Positions 1 through 9,881 of a stretch of 64,000 bases of DNA are shown here, in pieces. The DNA is from Tolypocladium sp. Sup5 PDA-1 (Eukaryota; Ascomycota; Sordariomycetes; Hypocreales; Ophiocordycipitaceae): the NCBI GenBank assembly GCA_000750105.3, contig JPHH03000028.1, positions 124,001-188,000 on the forward strand, written 5' to 3'. The translations under genes were made by a program, and so were the position numbers. The notes beneath the pieces are model-generated. The model saw only the letters and a list, made by a program, of their open reading frames with translations. It did no database searches and was not told the DNA's origin. The number at the start of each line of letters is the position of its first letter. The first letter of the stretch is position 1.

Positions 1-2474
1 GGCCCCGCCGTCAATTGTGTTCGTGAGCACATTGTTACCCCACCAGTTGACCGTTTGAGGATGATACTGTACGGCGAAGAAGATGATGATGCCAGAGAAT
101 GCGACGCCACCAGTGAGTGCGGCCGAGAGGACATAGTTGTACTTCTCCCACCACGCGGTCTTGTACCTCTTAAGGTAGTACATGAAGGCGAAGGAGAAGT
201 AGAAACCGCCGGTGAAGTAAGTGAGGTTGGTTGGTGCCCATAGCAGCATTCCGTTTAGAACGAGCGACGGGTGCACGTGCTTGAGCCAAGAAATAGGCGT
301 GAAGATGACGGCATTGACCGGCTTGAAAATGGTGGCAGGCAATGCAGCTCTGCACGCCTGGCGGATGTGTGACCCGAAACGCTTGGTGGTCCACCAAACG
401 AGGGAGAGGAGGAAGCCCAGCAGGAAACAATATTTGATGGACGGATAGATCTGGGTGAAGATTCTGTTTGGACCGATAGCGCCCTACGATACTGTCAGTG
501 CTCTGATACGGCTAGAAGTTGATGGAAGTGATATCAAAGATTCCGGGTGTCCAGGCAAAGCATAGCCAACTATCAGTTCCGTGACGACGTTCAAACCTTC
601 AGTTGTGCCTGAGATCGCGTAGAGATAGGACATGGGAATAAGAAACACCAAGTTGAGGCCAATCACGAAAAAGATTGTCCAGACAGGGGTGTTGAGCTGA
701 GGCCAGTGGCTCACGACGATTATCGCGAAGATGAAGGCAACGAGGGCGATCATCAAGAACCACCAGTCCGGAACCTCAGGATAATTGCGCATCAGCTTCG
801 TGAACGGGTCATCAAACCCGTCATAGATTGAGGTCTCGTCATTCAGGATGTCGTACAAATTTCGACCGGCCTGGCGCACGTTACCCCTGGCAAGCGACGA
901 GGTTGCATTTTTTAGACCGACGAAGAGCTTCTTAATTGATGAGAGAGCAGCAGTCATCGTCGATTTGTAAGCCTTGAGAAGTGGTCGCCAAGCATCAAGG
1001 ATGATGAATACCATCGTGAGCGGGTAGAAGGCAAAGAATGCACCATAAAGGACCAGGTTTCCAGCACTGTAGAAAGCGGGAGAGTAAGCCTTGTAGGCAT
1101 CCTCGTTGAGGATTCCATTATCAGGATTGACGACCTTCGTAATATTGTACGGGTTGCCGGTGTTGTCGTAGATGCCGGACGAATTGGGAGGGAGATACGC
1201 CGTCCACTTGGTATTGGTAAAGTACAATGCGATGATAATTAAGCCGCCCAAAATTGTGCCGAGAAACTGTTGAGTGAATGCAAAGAAGGGATACGCAAGA
1301 GGCTGCGAATACGTGGAGAGCACATTCCAATCGAAAGTTGAAATGGGATTGAAACCAAGGCCCATTTGGGAACCCATGATGGCGTTCAGCTTGAAGTTGT
1401 TGGGCGAGATCCATGTCATCCATGCGAATAAGCTTAGGGCGGGAAAAATAAAGTCCGGGAGCCAAAAGTAGACGAACATGCAGCCAAAAACGATGAAGAA
1501 GAACCTGTACCGCGACAGGCTCCAGCCGTGCACTGTTTCCCTCTTTTCAGACACCAATAGCGCTCTGTTTAGTGCCAAGGTAGGCAAGATGCTGGGCCAC
1601 AACGCTTCTACTGGGTAGACAACGAAGCGGCGGAGCAGACCGGAAAACCCAAGACCCATGAGCTGGGTAGACAGCAGGAGCAGAATACCGTAGCCAGGGG
1701 TAAGCCATTGGTCCTTGTAGTAGACGGTCTGGGTCTGGATGTTCCAGAAGCAATATGCGGAAGTAAGACCAACATCGACGATGATGGTAGAAAGCATCTG
1801 TTCTTTGTACGACCATGGGCCGGGATTAAGCGAGATTCTTTTGCCGCCGACAGTGAAGCCCCAGTCCGGCAGAACCAATGCAAGGAAGGTTCCGCATGGA
1901 TAGAGAAGGATTTGCGCAACGGCAGATGATAAGGTGATTTGAGGAAAGCGCGAATTGAACAATGAATTGGTGAATTGGGCGAGAATGGCCCATATGTAGC
2001 CGAGGGGGTGAGCGCGAATAGTCTCGCAGGGAATATTGACGTCGTCCGTGGGAGTAGAAATGGCGCGCACCTCAGGGTACGGCGAGTAGAACTTATTCAC
2101 CGCCGTCTCAGTCTTGAGCTCCAGCTCCCATTCTTCAGTGCTTTGTCCCTCAAGAGGCCCCTTAATCAAGGCCGCGAGCTTCTCTCGCTGAATGGCAGAG
2201 AAATTGTAATCGTATTCGTGAAATTTTAGGAGATTTTCGATGATGTCTTTGAACTCCTCGATAGTCAAGGTGTGATCTTGTCCATAACGTGCTCAATGTC
2301 GTCCATTGGTGCTATACCATTGTCTCTATCACCGAGCTTCTCGGCAAGATTGTGCACAATGGCCTCGACGTCGCGAACGGTGCCCGGGAGGCCAGTTTTC
2401 TCGTCAATGACTCGCTCCAGTGAGGAATCATCCCTCTCGATGGAGTCATCGGCGTAAGGTCGTCGCGAGGCCAT
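1..2474 (-). pseudogene. OPT-family oligopeptide transporter, broken; 3' end beyond the window
   Basis: Reading down from the ATG at 2472-2474, the protein has an acidic N-terminus, then many hydrophobic segments typical of proton-coupled oligopeptide transporters of the plasma membrane (e.g. SLNPGPW near 1830, a D-N-T-G-N loop near 1160). Three lesions are visible. (1) Near 2266 the frame must shift by one base between HVMDKIT and LTIEEF, with no room for an intron. (2) After the ALPGHPE motif (about 545), the roughly 90 residues expected before G-A-I-G-P are missing; only about 57 bp lie there. (3) That 57-bp joint ends in an in-frame TAG at 484-486. From 483 to 1 the family C-terminus resumes in the same frame (WWEKYNYVLSAAL, then NWWGNN) and runs off the window. 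The intact OPT gene at 61145-63620 has the missing block, which supports deletion. Family call is firm; pseudogene status is likely unless the assembly is wrong at two places. Confidence 0.85.
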
Positions 2475-3953
2475 GGTGGCTTCTTCCTTAGCTGAGGATG
2501 CGATTGATGGCAGACTTTGCTGCGAAGAGTTGCAGCAACTCGAGGACGAGGGGCCGTGTGTTGCGCGAACAGACTTGAGGCGCGCGAAAGAAGGAGAGAT
2601 CAGAGTGGCTAAATTATAGACTTTACTTGCGGCTAGGCTCGGCCAGGCTATCACACGCGGTCGAGGTTGCAATTCCCAGCTTCCGCTTGTACGCGAGGAC
2701 ATGAACGAAACGCCTATTCGGGTCTTATCTCCAAGGGCCACCGTGCCACGAAATTTATCTATCTGCCATTGACATTCTACTTGAGCTTCGTATACATGTA
2801 TTTCTAATTCACCTTCCTGATTGAAGTCTTGGTGCAAGACCAAAAAGCCCAACGCTCGGCAAACGGCATGCCGAAGGTCACTTCTCGAAGGCCGGCCCAG
2901 ATCACGAGCTCACGGCACAGAAGTGAGATGGAGGTGCAGAGAGAGCGCGCGGGAGTCTAGAAGCCGCCACATATCACGGCAGGCTCGCAGCACTTATGTG
3001 CTTGTGCGACTGGGGAACAGAATACGGCAGGTGAGCGTTTAGTGTGGCTGCAAGGCGCGGGCTAGGGAGGGTTGCGGAGTTCGGCACGGCATGGTGGCGA
3101 TAAGACATTGGCATAACACAAAAGTGCTTGCCCATCCTTTTAAAAAGATCCCTCGCCAGCCATTGCTATGCTCCGTCACTGGCTGTTCGGCACCATTGAC
3201 ATGCATTCGACCAGCTAGGCCCGGCAAACTCGGCATGGCCCTGAGCGTGACCGCGGGCTAGAATGCTACCCTTTGGCTACGCTAGGCTCGTACCCTAATG
3301 TGACGTTTGGGGTTTTCCAAGGGATAAACCGAAATCGATTTATGTTGGTAAAAAATGTCAGGGCGTAGCTCTGGGCGGTGGCATCACACGCACGGGCACG
3401 CCAAACGATCAATCAGCCAGGACGCCACGGCCAGCTACCTTGATGATGAGAGGATTCTACGTCGGGCCAATTGCAGACAATTAGAGGCATTTGAGAATGA
3501 AAAGCAAGAGGGGGACGAAGTATGGCGTATAACTTCATTCGAGATTGAGTGACTATAAGATATCTCATATTGGTTTCCTCCGAAACCATATCTCACCCCG
3601 TATTTAACCGGATTCTGGATGACGAAGCGCTTGAATCGGAAAAGGTGAAGTAAACCAAGCCAGAATGGGGGACAGTTAAAGTGGCACTTGAGCGAAAAAA
3701 GGAGCAGCAACCACCAGGGGGTCAGGAAGCGGTCACCTTCAAGCTACCGACGACGTCCCCGCGTGAGCCGCGGTGAGCGAAGGCGATGGAATAAATGAAT
3801 CGCTAATCAAGTTGTCGAAAATGCATCCCTCTGGGTAGTAAAGGCCCTCTGTTTCCAACACAAAGAAATTTAGCAATACAGTGCCATGGGATGGTGACTC
3901 ATATAAAACCCTTGGGACTTATTGGCACCAAGATACACGGATGCAGACTTCTG
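2475..3953. other. intergenic, no gene recognised
   Basis: Both strands show only short open frames without family-like sequence. Several stretches are AT-rich with many TA steps (for example 3340-3620), compatible with decayed DNA. The part next to 2475 should contain the former promoter of the OPT gene. Confidence 0.5.
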
Positions 3954-4320
3954 TCAGTCCTCTTCTTGTCCCTCTTCAACGTCCTCATCGTCCTCGTGCA
4001 TGAACGGGACGAACCGAAAGTCCAGAAAGCTCCTCTTGCCGCCCTCTATGTCCACCATAGAACTACAGACTCAGCATACCTTGCCCGTCGCCTCTTAGTC
4101 TGACCTTGCTCGGATGCGCATCGCCTCGGCGGCGGTTTCTGTCTGTGCCGAATAAGTCATAGTCGATGAAGACAGCGGCATTACCCAGCTAGTCCACTTT
4201 ACGACGCAGGAACTCCTTGAGCGAACGCAGAAACATTAGTTCCCCGATGTAGACACTGGTATCACTAAAATATACGTTACCCACCTCTCATTAGTGTCTT
4301 TGAGGGTGAGCTCTGTCAGA
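3954..4320 (-). pseudogene. unrecognised protein-coding relic
   Basis: On the minus strand, long protein-like stretches can be read but are interrupted. One block (about 4265 to 4085) reads VYIGELMFLRSLKEFLRRK, meets an in-frame TAG near 4192, then continues LGNAAVFIDYDLFGTDRN in the same frame. A short spacer starting gtatg and ending gtag follows, and the last block, near 4060 to 3954, ends in an acidic tail (HEDDEDVEEGQEED) before TGA. A further block upstream reads LVISLTELTLKDTNE (about 4330-4283) after another TAG. The composition looks like the C-terminus of a soluble fungal protein, but I do not recognise the family. The stops indicate decay. Confidence 0.5.
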
Positions 4321-4529
4321 CTGATCACGAGTTTGAGGTGCGGCTAGAGTCATATAAGCTCTACCGCTACTCTACACACAACTGAGGATATCACGCCCGA
4401 GAGACTTCAATTTTATGTCAAGACGTCGTGGGCTTTTTAAAGGTTGAGACGAAGGTGGAGGGGTCGAGTCAAGTCATTTCTGGCCGTTAAGCGATCGTCA
4501 ATATATCCAAACTGCAGTGAAGACGTTCC

Positions 4530-4767
4530 AAGGCAAATGGTAGGACTGCACTTGGCGGCGTGCTTTGGAATAAACGAAGCCGCAGATGCCCTCCTTAGAA
4601 ACGACCATAGCCTCGATTTGCAAGGCAGTTACGGTCGGACGCCGCTATCGTGGGCCGCTGGGAGTGGGCATGAGGCCCGTCGTTAAGCTACTACTAGAGA
4701 AAGGCACCAAGGCCGACTCCAAGGATGAAGGCAGTCGGGCGCCACTGTGGTGTGCTGCGGAGTGAGG
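4530..4767 (+). pseudogene. ankyrin-repeat fragment
   Basis: Two to three ankyrin repeats are readable: GLHLAACFGINEAADALL, GRTPLSWAAGSGHEA and, after a one-base frame change near 4678, VVKLLLEKGTKADSKD followed by APLWCAAE and a TGA at about 4762-4767. The TPLxWAAxxGHEAVVKLLLEKG pattern is the hallmark of fungal multi-ankyrin proteins, often the C-termini of NACHT/NLR-like genes. There is no N-terminal domain, no plausible start and no further repeat downstream, so this is an isolated, frameshifted remnant. Confidence 0.8.
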
Positions 4768-5206
4768 ATGCGAGCTAGTTGATGTGAAAAGTCGGGGGTA
4801 GTCCTATGTACTTTGTTGAGGCTGAACGTAAACACCGCTGACCACAGAAAGCCGGACAAAGAGGGATTGAATTAGATAGCTAGGACATGCCTAGAGAAGA
4901 AGGGGAGACGTGATCTAAGTGTCGATGAACTTGAATGACGTGATGAATTTGGCTCCATTAGTTCGATTAACTCACGTACAGCAGAATAGCGTACCATTAA
5001 GTCTAGTAAATAATAAACCGCAGCCTAACATTGGCCACGCTCAGCCACTGCCCTACAAATATTACAACGCGCAGAATGCTGATTTGTCATCTGACTAATG
5101 TCCAAGGACCAGACGGCTGCCCAAGGTTATACATATGCACTTGCCTGCCTCTATGCTCGAAATTTGCAATTGAACCGTTAATAATACCGTGGATCTCGAA
5201 TCAGCC

Positions 5207-5938
5207 ATGACGGGCAAAGACAAAATACTAAGGCGCGGCTTGCCCAATGCTGTGACCTACGATCTGAGCTCAGCCAGCCACGTCAAAATCACCCTTCCGC
5301 AGAACTCAACCTGGTCCAGCGGCCTTCACTGGCACCAAAGTCACACCGAATTTCTCCAAGTCATACGCGGTAGTATTAAAGTGCGGCTAGGCGACACCGT
5401 ACAGACCATATCTGCGACCGCAGAGAGCCAGCCTGAGCTCAGGGTGGATCCTTTTGTCTGGCACGACTGGCAGCGCGCAGAGCCTGGGGGGGACGAAGTC
5501 GTGGTCATCGAACGAACTGATCCGGCAGACGGCGAAAAGGCGCTCTTTTTCTGGAACCTCAACGGGGTGATTCTCGATGCGCCGAAGCTGCTACAAGACC
5601 GGTCGTCGGCCGTTTCACAGTATCCACGGATGTTGCGTGGCTTGGCGCTGGATTTTTGGGTTACCATCAACCTCTTCGTCATCTTCTACCACCTTGACAA
5701 TATCCCCGTTTTTCTCAATGCCCCGGATAGGGTTCGTCGTGCAGGGTTCCACGAGAGCAGTGCTAGGATGCAACGGCTCTTGATCGCGGTGGACTGGGCG
5801 GTGTCTCATTTCATTCTGTATCTTGCTTCCTTGCTAGGATGGGTTCTCGGGATTTCGGCGGTCAGACTAGAGTATACACCTGGAACTGCATACGCAGCTT
5901 GGAGGGCAAAGAACCCGTCTACGAAGAAGCAACTTTAG
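5207..5938 (+). CDS. cupin-domain membrane-associated protein
   Basis: Single-exon gene of 243 residues from the ATG at 5207. An in-frame GTG lies upstream at 5189, but the ATG is the only methionine before the cupin core. Residues about 20-120 form a small beta-barrel cupin: HWHQSHTEFLQVIRG supplies the first histidine/glutamate metal motif and FVWHDW the second. The family is known as a small oxidase/isomerase fold often found in fungal metabolite loci. Two hydrophobic segments follow (ALDFWVTINLFVIFYHL, about 150-170, and AVSHFILYLASLLGWVLGIS, about 200-220), so the cupin is probably tethered to a membrane. No neighbour gives a substrate. Upstream and downstream DNA is decayed, but this frame is intact. 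Confidence 0.75.
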   Translation: MTGKDKILRRGLPNAVTYDLSSASHVKITLPQNSTWSSGLHWHQSHTEFLQVIRGSIKVRLGDTVQTISATAESQPELRVDPFVWHDWQRAEPGGDEVVVIERTDPADGEKALFFWNLNGVILDAPKLLQDRSSAVSQYPRMLRGLALDFWVTINLFVIFYHLDNIPVFLNAPDRVRRAGFHESSARMQRLLIAVDWAVSHFILYLASLLGWVLGISAVRLEYTPGTAYAAWRAKNPSTKKQL

Positions 5939-6604
5939 CAGATTTTACACAACTCGAGTGCCTTTGCCGCAATCCTTCATCCAATCGCCCCCCGAGAGAT
6001 TCTGTTATGGTCGAGCTTGACCACCAGTTGTGGCTTTCGTCAGTTTGACGGACCTCTCGGGGACGGCGCAGAATGACCCGCAGGGGCTGAAACTTACGGC
6101 GGCGAATTGACTTAGGCATCAGTTGAAGATTTCAGAGTTCTAGGAGGGGCGGAAGAGAGATGAGGGCGTTCAGGGGCGATCCCATGCTGGTTACGGCCTC
6201 GTGATAGACATAAGGGAGACCAACTAATGTACGAAGCAATACGCAGGTAGAACCGGTCTGACCTGCACCCACAGACATCTCCAGTTACTGCGGCACTACG
6301 AGCGTCCAATACATAGTACTATTTAGGGCTAGAATTAAACAGGGACTAGGCAAGGCAGTCAGACTGGTATTTTGACGACGACAAACGCGATCCCCTAGAG
6401 ACATCCGTGCTAGAAGAGACGGGTCGGCCGGGCCGGGCGGGCAAACCAGGCAGGCAGCCAAGCAGGCAGGCAAGCAAGAGAGAGAAAAGAAGAGGAAAAA
6501 GAAGGATCCCATTCATTTGGCTAGGCAGGAAAGGTGGCCCCTTTTATAGGTGGCTGCCACACAGTCTGCTCCGCGGGGTGTTGTTTTTCCTCGCCAAAGC
6601 ATCT
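5939..6604. other. intergenic with an imperfect ggcagg/aggcaagc simple repeat
   Basis: No gene recognised. From about 6422 to 6505 the plus strand is a purine-rich, slippage-prone run built of variants of gggcgggcaaacc, caggcagg and aggcaagc, grading into a gagagaaaagaag tract. Apparent open frames across it are repeat artefacts. Confidence 0.5.
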
Positions 6605-7125
6605 GTGAACCCACAACCATGCACAAGTGTACAGAGCACGGTTGTGCCCCAGATTCAAGAGGCCGGAACATTTGAGCCGACATCGTTTCAATCGTGAGTC
6701 TTCTGAACCACGGTCTACTCAAGTGGGAGGTGAGATAGGATAGCTCTATTTGCCTAACAAGTCATGGCCGTCCAGACCAGCCTCGCAAGATCCACCATTG
6801 CCTCGTCTGTCGCAAGGACTTCGTCCGCATGGATCTCCTGCAGAGGCACCTTCGGCGACACGACCGGGGTATGTATGGTCTATCGCAACTCCGGCGGATA
6901 CTCAACCGGTGGCGATCCACTCACCGGGCGGCCGGAAGACGTGGGGGGAAGCCCTTCGCCGGCCCTCGCCTCCGGATCGGTTCCGGGGGTGGTGCTGCGC
7001 GGGCAATCCGCTTGGACCGAGGATGGGTCTCCTGCATTGATGCTCCAGCACACGAGCAGGTCGACCTGTCGCCAGTTGATGAGGCGCGGGAGTTGTTATT
7101 CCCCGGACCGAGAGGACGATGGTGA
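6605..7125 (+). pseudogene. two-finger C2H2 transcription factor, N-terminal relic
   Basis: The first finger reads MHKCTEHGCAP, then needs a one-base frame change near 6650 to continue RFKRPEHLSRHRFNRES. This is the usual C-x4-C-x12-H-x3-H of fungal C2H2 regulators. A possible intron (gtgagatagg to aacaag, about 6729-6760) leads to a second finger HHCLVCRKDFVRMDLLQRHLRRHDRG (C-x2-C-x12-H-x3-H, about 6797-6875). Such finger pairs sit at the N-terminus of regulators that usually carry a fungal-specific C-terminal domain. Here the sequence after 6880 is basic, low-complexity and ends at TGA 7123-7125, with no second domain visible. Confidence 0.65.
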
Positions 7126-7725
7126 TATCCCGTCAATGGAAAAAGCTTGGCACCGGTGGACTGCGCGAGAGTTGTCATTCAGTCTCTTGAGCTGAACCAC
7201 ATCATCAGCAGGTTCGAAACTGCGCCACACACACGACGCATACACCGTTGAAGGGGATTCTCGGATTCCCGATGTACAAGCGAATTTAGTATGCGTGCAA
7301 CAGTATATCGTAAATCTCTAACAAAGGGGACTCCTACGTAGGCAGTTTGGAAGTATGTGGGCGGTTTTCGAAACACGCCAGATAGCCAAAATTAGGGTGT
7401 ACCAGTGCAATGCCACGGACAGATTCGGAGACAGGCTGCTTTATTGCGCAACAGTATCATCAGTATAGTCTTATTAGTTAAGTTATTCCGTTCCGAGTGG
7501 TGTTTTGTCCAACCCCTGTGTAACCCCGCACCAAGGTCGGGAACCGATCGAATTTGGACCTGGAGCTTTCAAAGTCATTCTTCTCTCTTCCTTGGCGACC
7601 AAGTCATTGGCTGCTGATACTTACATCATGTCGAGTGTCAAGCATTCATCCAATCCGGGAGAGTCGGTTCCGGAGGATCAAGGGCCGCCCCCCAGCCACT
7701 GCTCGAGTATGGTCGCTTACCATGG
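7126..7725. other. intergenic, no gene recognised
   Basis: AT-richer spacer between two decayed genes. No domain-like frame on either strand. Confidence 0.5.
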
Positions 7726-8814
7726 ATGAGGAGCAGCCAGCGTGCGGCAGACTTATACGAGTTAGGGGCCAAGCTCTGGAGCAAAAATGACCTTGGAGAC
7801 ATCGAACGACAACTTTCTCAGTGCTATACTACCAAGAACTTTACAGTTCGACGTGTAGATGGTACCACAGTCCAAATTCCAAACCCAATGTGCGGAGTCG
7901 CAAGACCCATCTGGTTGGTGCTTTTTACTTGTCTCTACGTATGAAGTAGGTGATGTTCAGAGTTAACTTGTTATACCTCCCGCTAGGAAGCCATGTGTCA
8001 AGTTCCAGGAATATTGGACGTTTGTCTATGCAGAACCTGATGGCCCTCCCGGAACGTATTACTGCTCGTATCTCGTGGACTGGAGAAACCAGTAGCATCG
8101 ACAGTTCGAGACGCCTATTAAAGGCTACGAGGTGGCTCTTCAGGAGAGGTGGCAGTTTTGGAACGAGAGCGTGACTTGCGAATCGCTCAAAATACAGATT
8201 CGAGAGCTGTTGGGCACCCGCAAGGTCAACAAGGTCGTTTGTTTCGGGCTTGGCGACCTAACTGCAAGACCTCCCTGTTGGTAGAGGATCCAAAATAACA
8301 ATTCCGTGAATAAAGAACCGGAAATAGGCTTCGTGGAGGGCAGCATGATGCAGCACTGGGCCGCTTTGACGTTGGCAGATATAGTTCGCTCCGAAACCGG
8401 GAACACAGTTAGACTACTCACCCAGGACCCTCAGTACACAAATGAAACGAAAGAGATCTTGAGATTGAAAGGGTTCGAGATTGTAGGACAATACGGGGCC
8501 GGGGGCTTTGCAGAAGTGGACGACGAGTCCGTGGTGTTCTCGCCCTTCGCCCAGGCGCCCGTCGCGCAAATCATTGCTGATATTGCTCGACCGGCTTTAT
8601 ATATCACCTATCGCTGTACCGAAAGTTTGGACGAAGATTGGTAAGCAGCCCAAGTCGCTGCATCGGTAGGCAGCAAGGAGAAAGATCGAGTACTAATTTA
8701 TACTGTTCCTAGCGACCATCATCGGGTTCAGAGTCTCCTCGAACAAGGGAGATGTGGCAAGGCTACGAGGGCTCCGACTTTCCAGTCCCACCCGAAGAAT
8801 ACTTACGCCGATGA
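7726..8814 (+). pseudogene. SRR1-like domain protein, interrupted
   Basis: The fungal SRR1-like family (homologous to plant SENSITIVITY TO RED LIGHT REDUCED 1; molecular role unknown) is recognisable along the whole locus. An N-terminal helical part begins MRSSQRAADLYELGAKLW, a block KFQEYWTFVYAEP lies near 8000-8040, and the SRR1 core runs from KVVCFGLGDLTARPP (about 8230) through RLLTQDPQYTNETKEILRLK to QIIADIARPALYI (about 8605). After a clean intron 8641-8712 (gtaagc, tactaat branch, ttcctag) the family C-terminus TREMWQGYEGSDFPVPPEEY is readable but in a shifted phase. Two in-frame TAG codons interrupt the core (near 8087 after DWRNQ and near 8282 after PPCW). Either could come from a C-to-T change of CAG. 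The gene appears dead but recently so. Confidence 0.75.
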
Positions 8815-9117
8815 CCAGAGTGGTCAGACGTCCGATGAGCCTTTTGGCGCGACGGGCGACTACGTCTTCTTCGGCAGCGAGGGCCTCCAGTATAAGTACG
8901 AGGCTCCAGAATTTACCCATCACAAGGCAGCGACTATTCTCTATACGCAGATTAGGGAGCTATCACAAATCACGCCGGGCCATGTCCTTCTTGCGCCGTG
9001 GGATCGGACATTTCCAGGCCAGCTTGAGCAGTGTTTGGACTGTTACGACGGAGCGAGCCTCGAATCAAGCTACGACTTGCCCCATCACGCTCTTGACATT
9101 CACTCCGGCCTTGATAT
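8815..9117. other. short spacer with protein-like but broken frames
   Basis: Between the SRR1 relic and the next frame, a readable stretch (about 8940-9170, containing ITPGHVLLAPWDRTFPG) lies in a different phase from the open frame that follows. It may be the upstream part of that decayed gene. Confidence 0.3.
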
Positions 9118-9453
9118 GTGTCTTGGGAATTCCTGCCCCGCCTTCCAGCGCATGCTGTCCTCAAAGACCTGACATTGCGACCCCAACCGTCACAGAACTG
9201 TCTCGTGCGGGTAGCCCAAAGCACACAGGCTGGACTGAGCCGTGAAGCAGTCTCCGCCATGGACAAGAACCTACCTGTCATGCTCGACATGGCAGACGGC
9301 ATAATACACACTATCCCTCAGTGCCTTGAAACGGGAAATGACATTATTAGTCTCGAGTTTACTGTTCTGCTGCTCAGGACGGCGGCTCGCTTCTACAAGA
9401 GTCACGGAATGGCTGAGCGGGAAAGCATTGCTCTGTATATATCGAGCAATTAG
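9118..9453 (+). pseudogene. unassigned open frame, possibly the C-terminus of a fungal regulator
   Basis: An open frame of 111 codons begins without an ATG (GTG; first ATG 9259). It reads like alpha-helical protein: EAVSAMDKNLPVMLDMADGI, then HTIPQCLETGNDIISLEFTV, then LLLRTAARFYKS. Helix-rich ends with a conserved Cys and a terminal LLLR-x-A-x-R-(F/Y)Y segment are seen in AflR-type Zn2Cys6 regulators of secondary metabolism, and that is my best guess. No DNA-binding domain is joined to it. With two decayed genes directly upstream I treat it as a fragment. Confidence 0.35.
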
Positions 9454-9881
9454 GGGCGCGGGGCTTTCTCATTGTGGTATGAGTTGAGGACTGCGATAGA
9501 GTTACAAGTACATCTCTGGGCGGAAGCGGCGAGGTTGTACACCATTACATGTACGTCGTACTTTTACAAAAGACAGTAGACATGGTCGCGAAACGGTGGC
9601 GGGAGCAGTTTTGAGGCACTCGCTATCAAGTGCGCTTAGGATACATCAAACGTACGTAAACAGGTTCCAGGTTGCAAGGACATCCCAAGCAAAGCAGATG
9701 GTATTTAGAGACCGCTCTATAATAGACGTCATAGAATCAGTCTCGGTACAAAGTTGTAAAGGCCGAGCAGAGATGTTCATGAAATGAGCACATGGCTTGG
9801 CCAGCCCTTTGCCCTTGTTATAATATCCGCGGCGCGGCCATATTTCTCCACAACATGTCCACAAGCCGGCTGTTCCGGCAC
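9454..9881. other. intergenic, no gene recognised
   Basis: Contains the 3' flank of the minus-strand receptor gene. No further signal seen. Confidence 0.5.
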
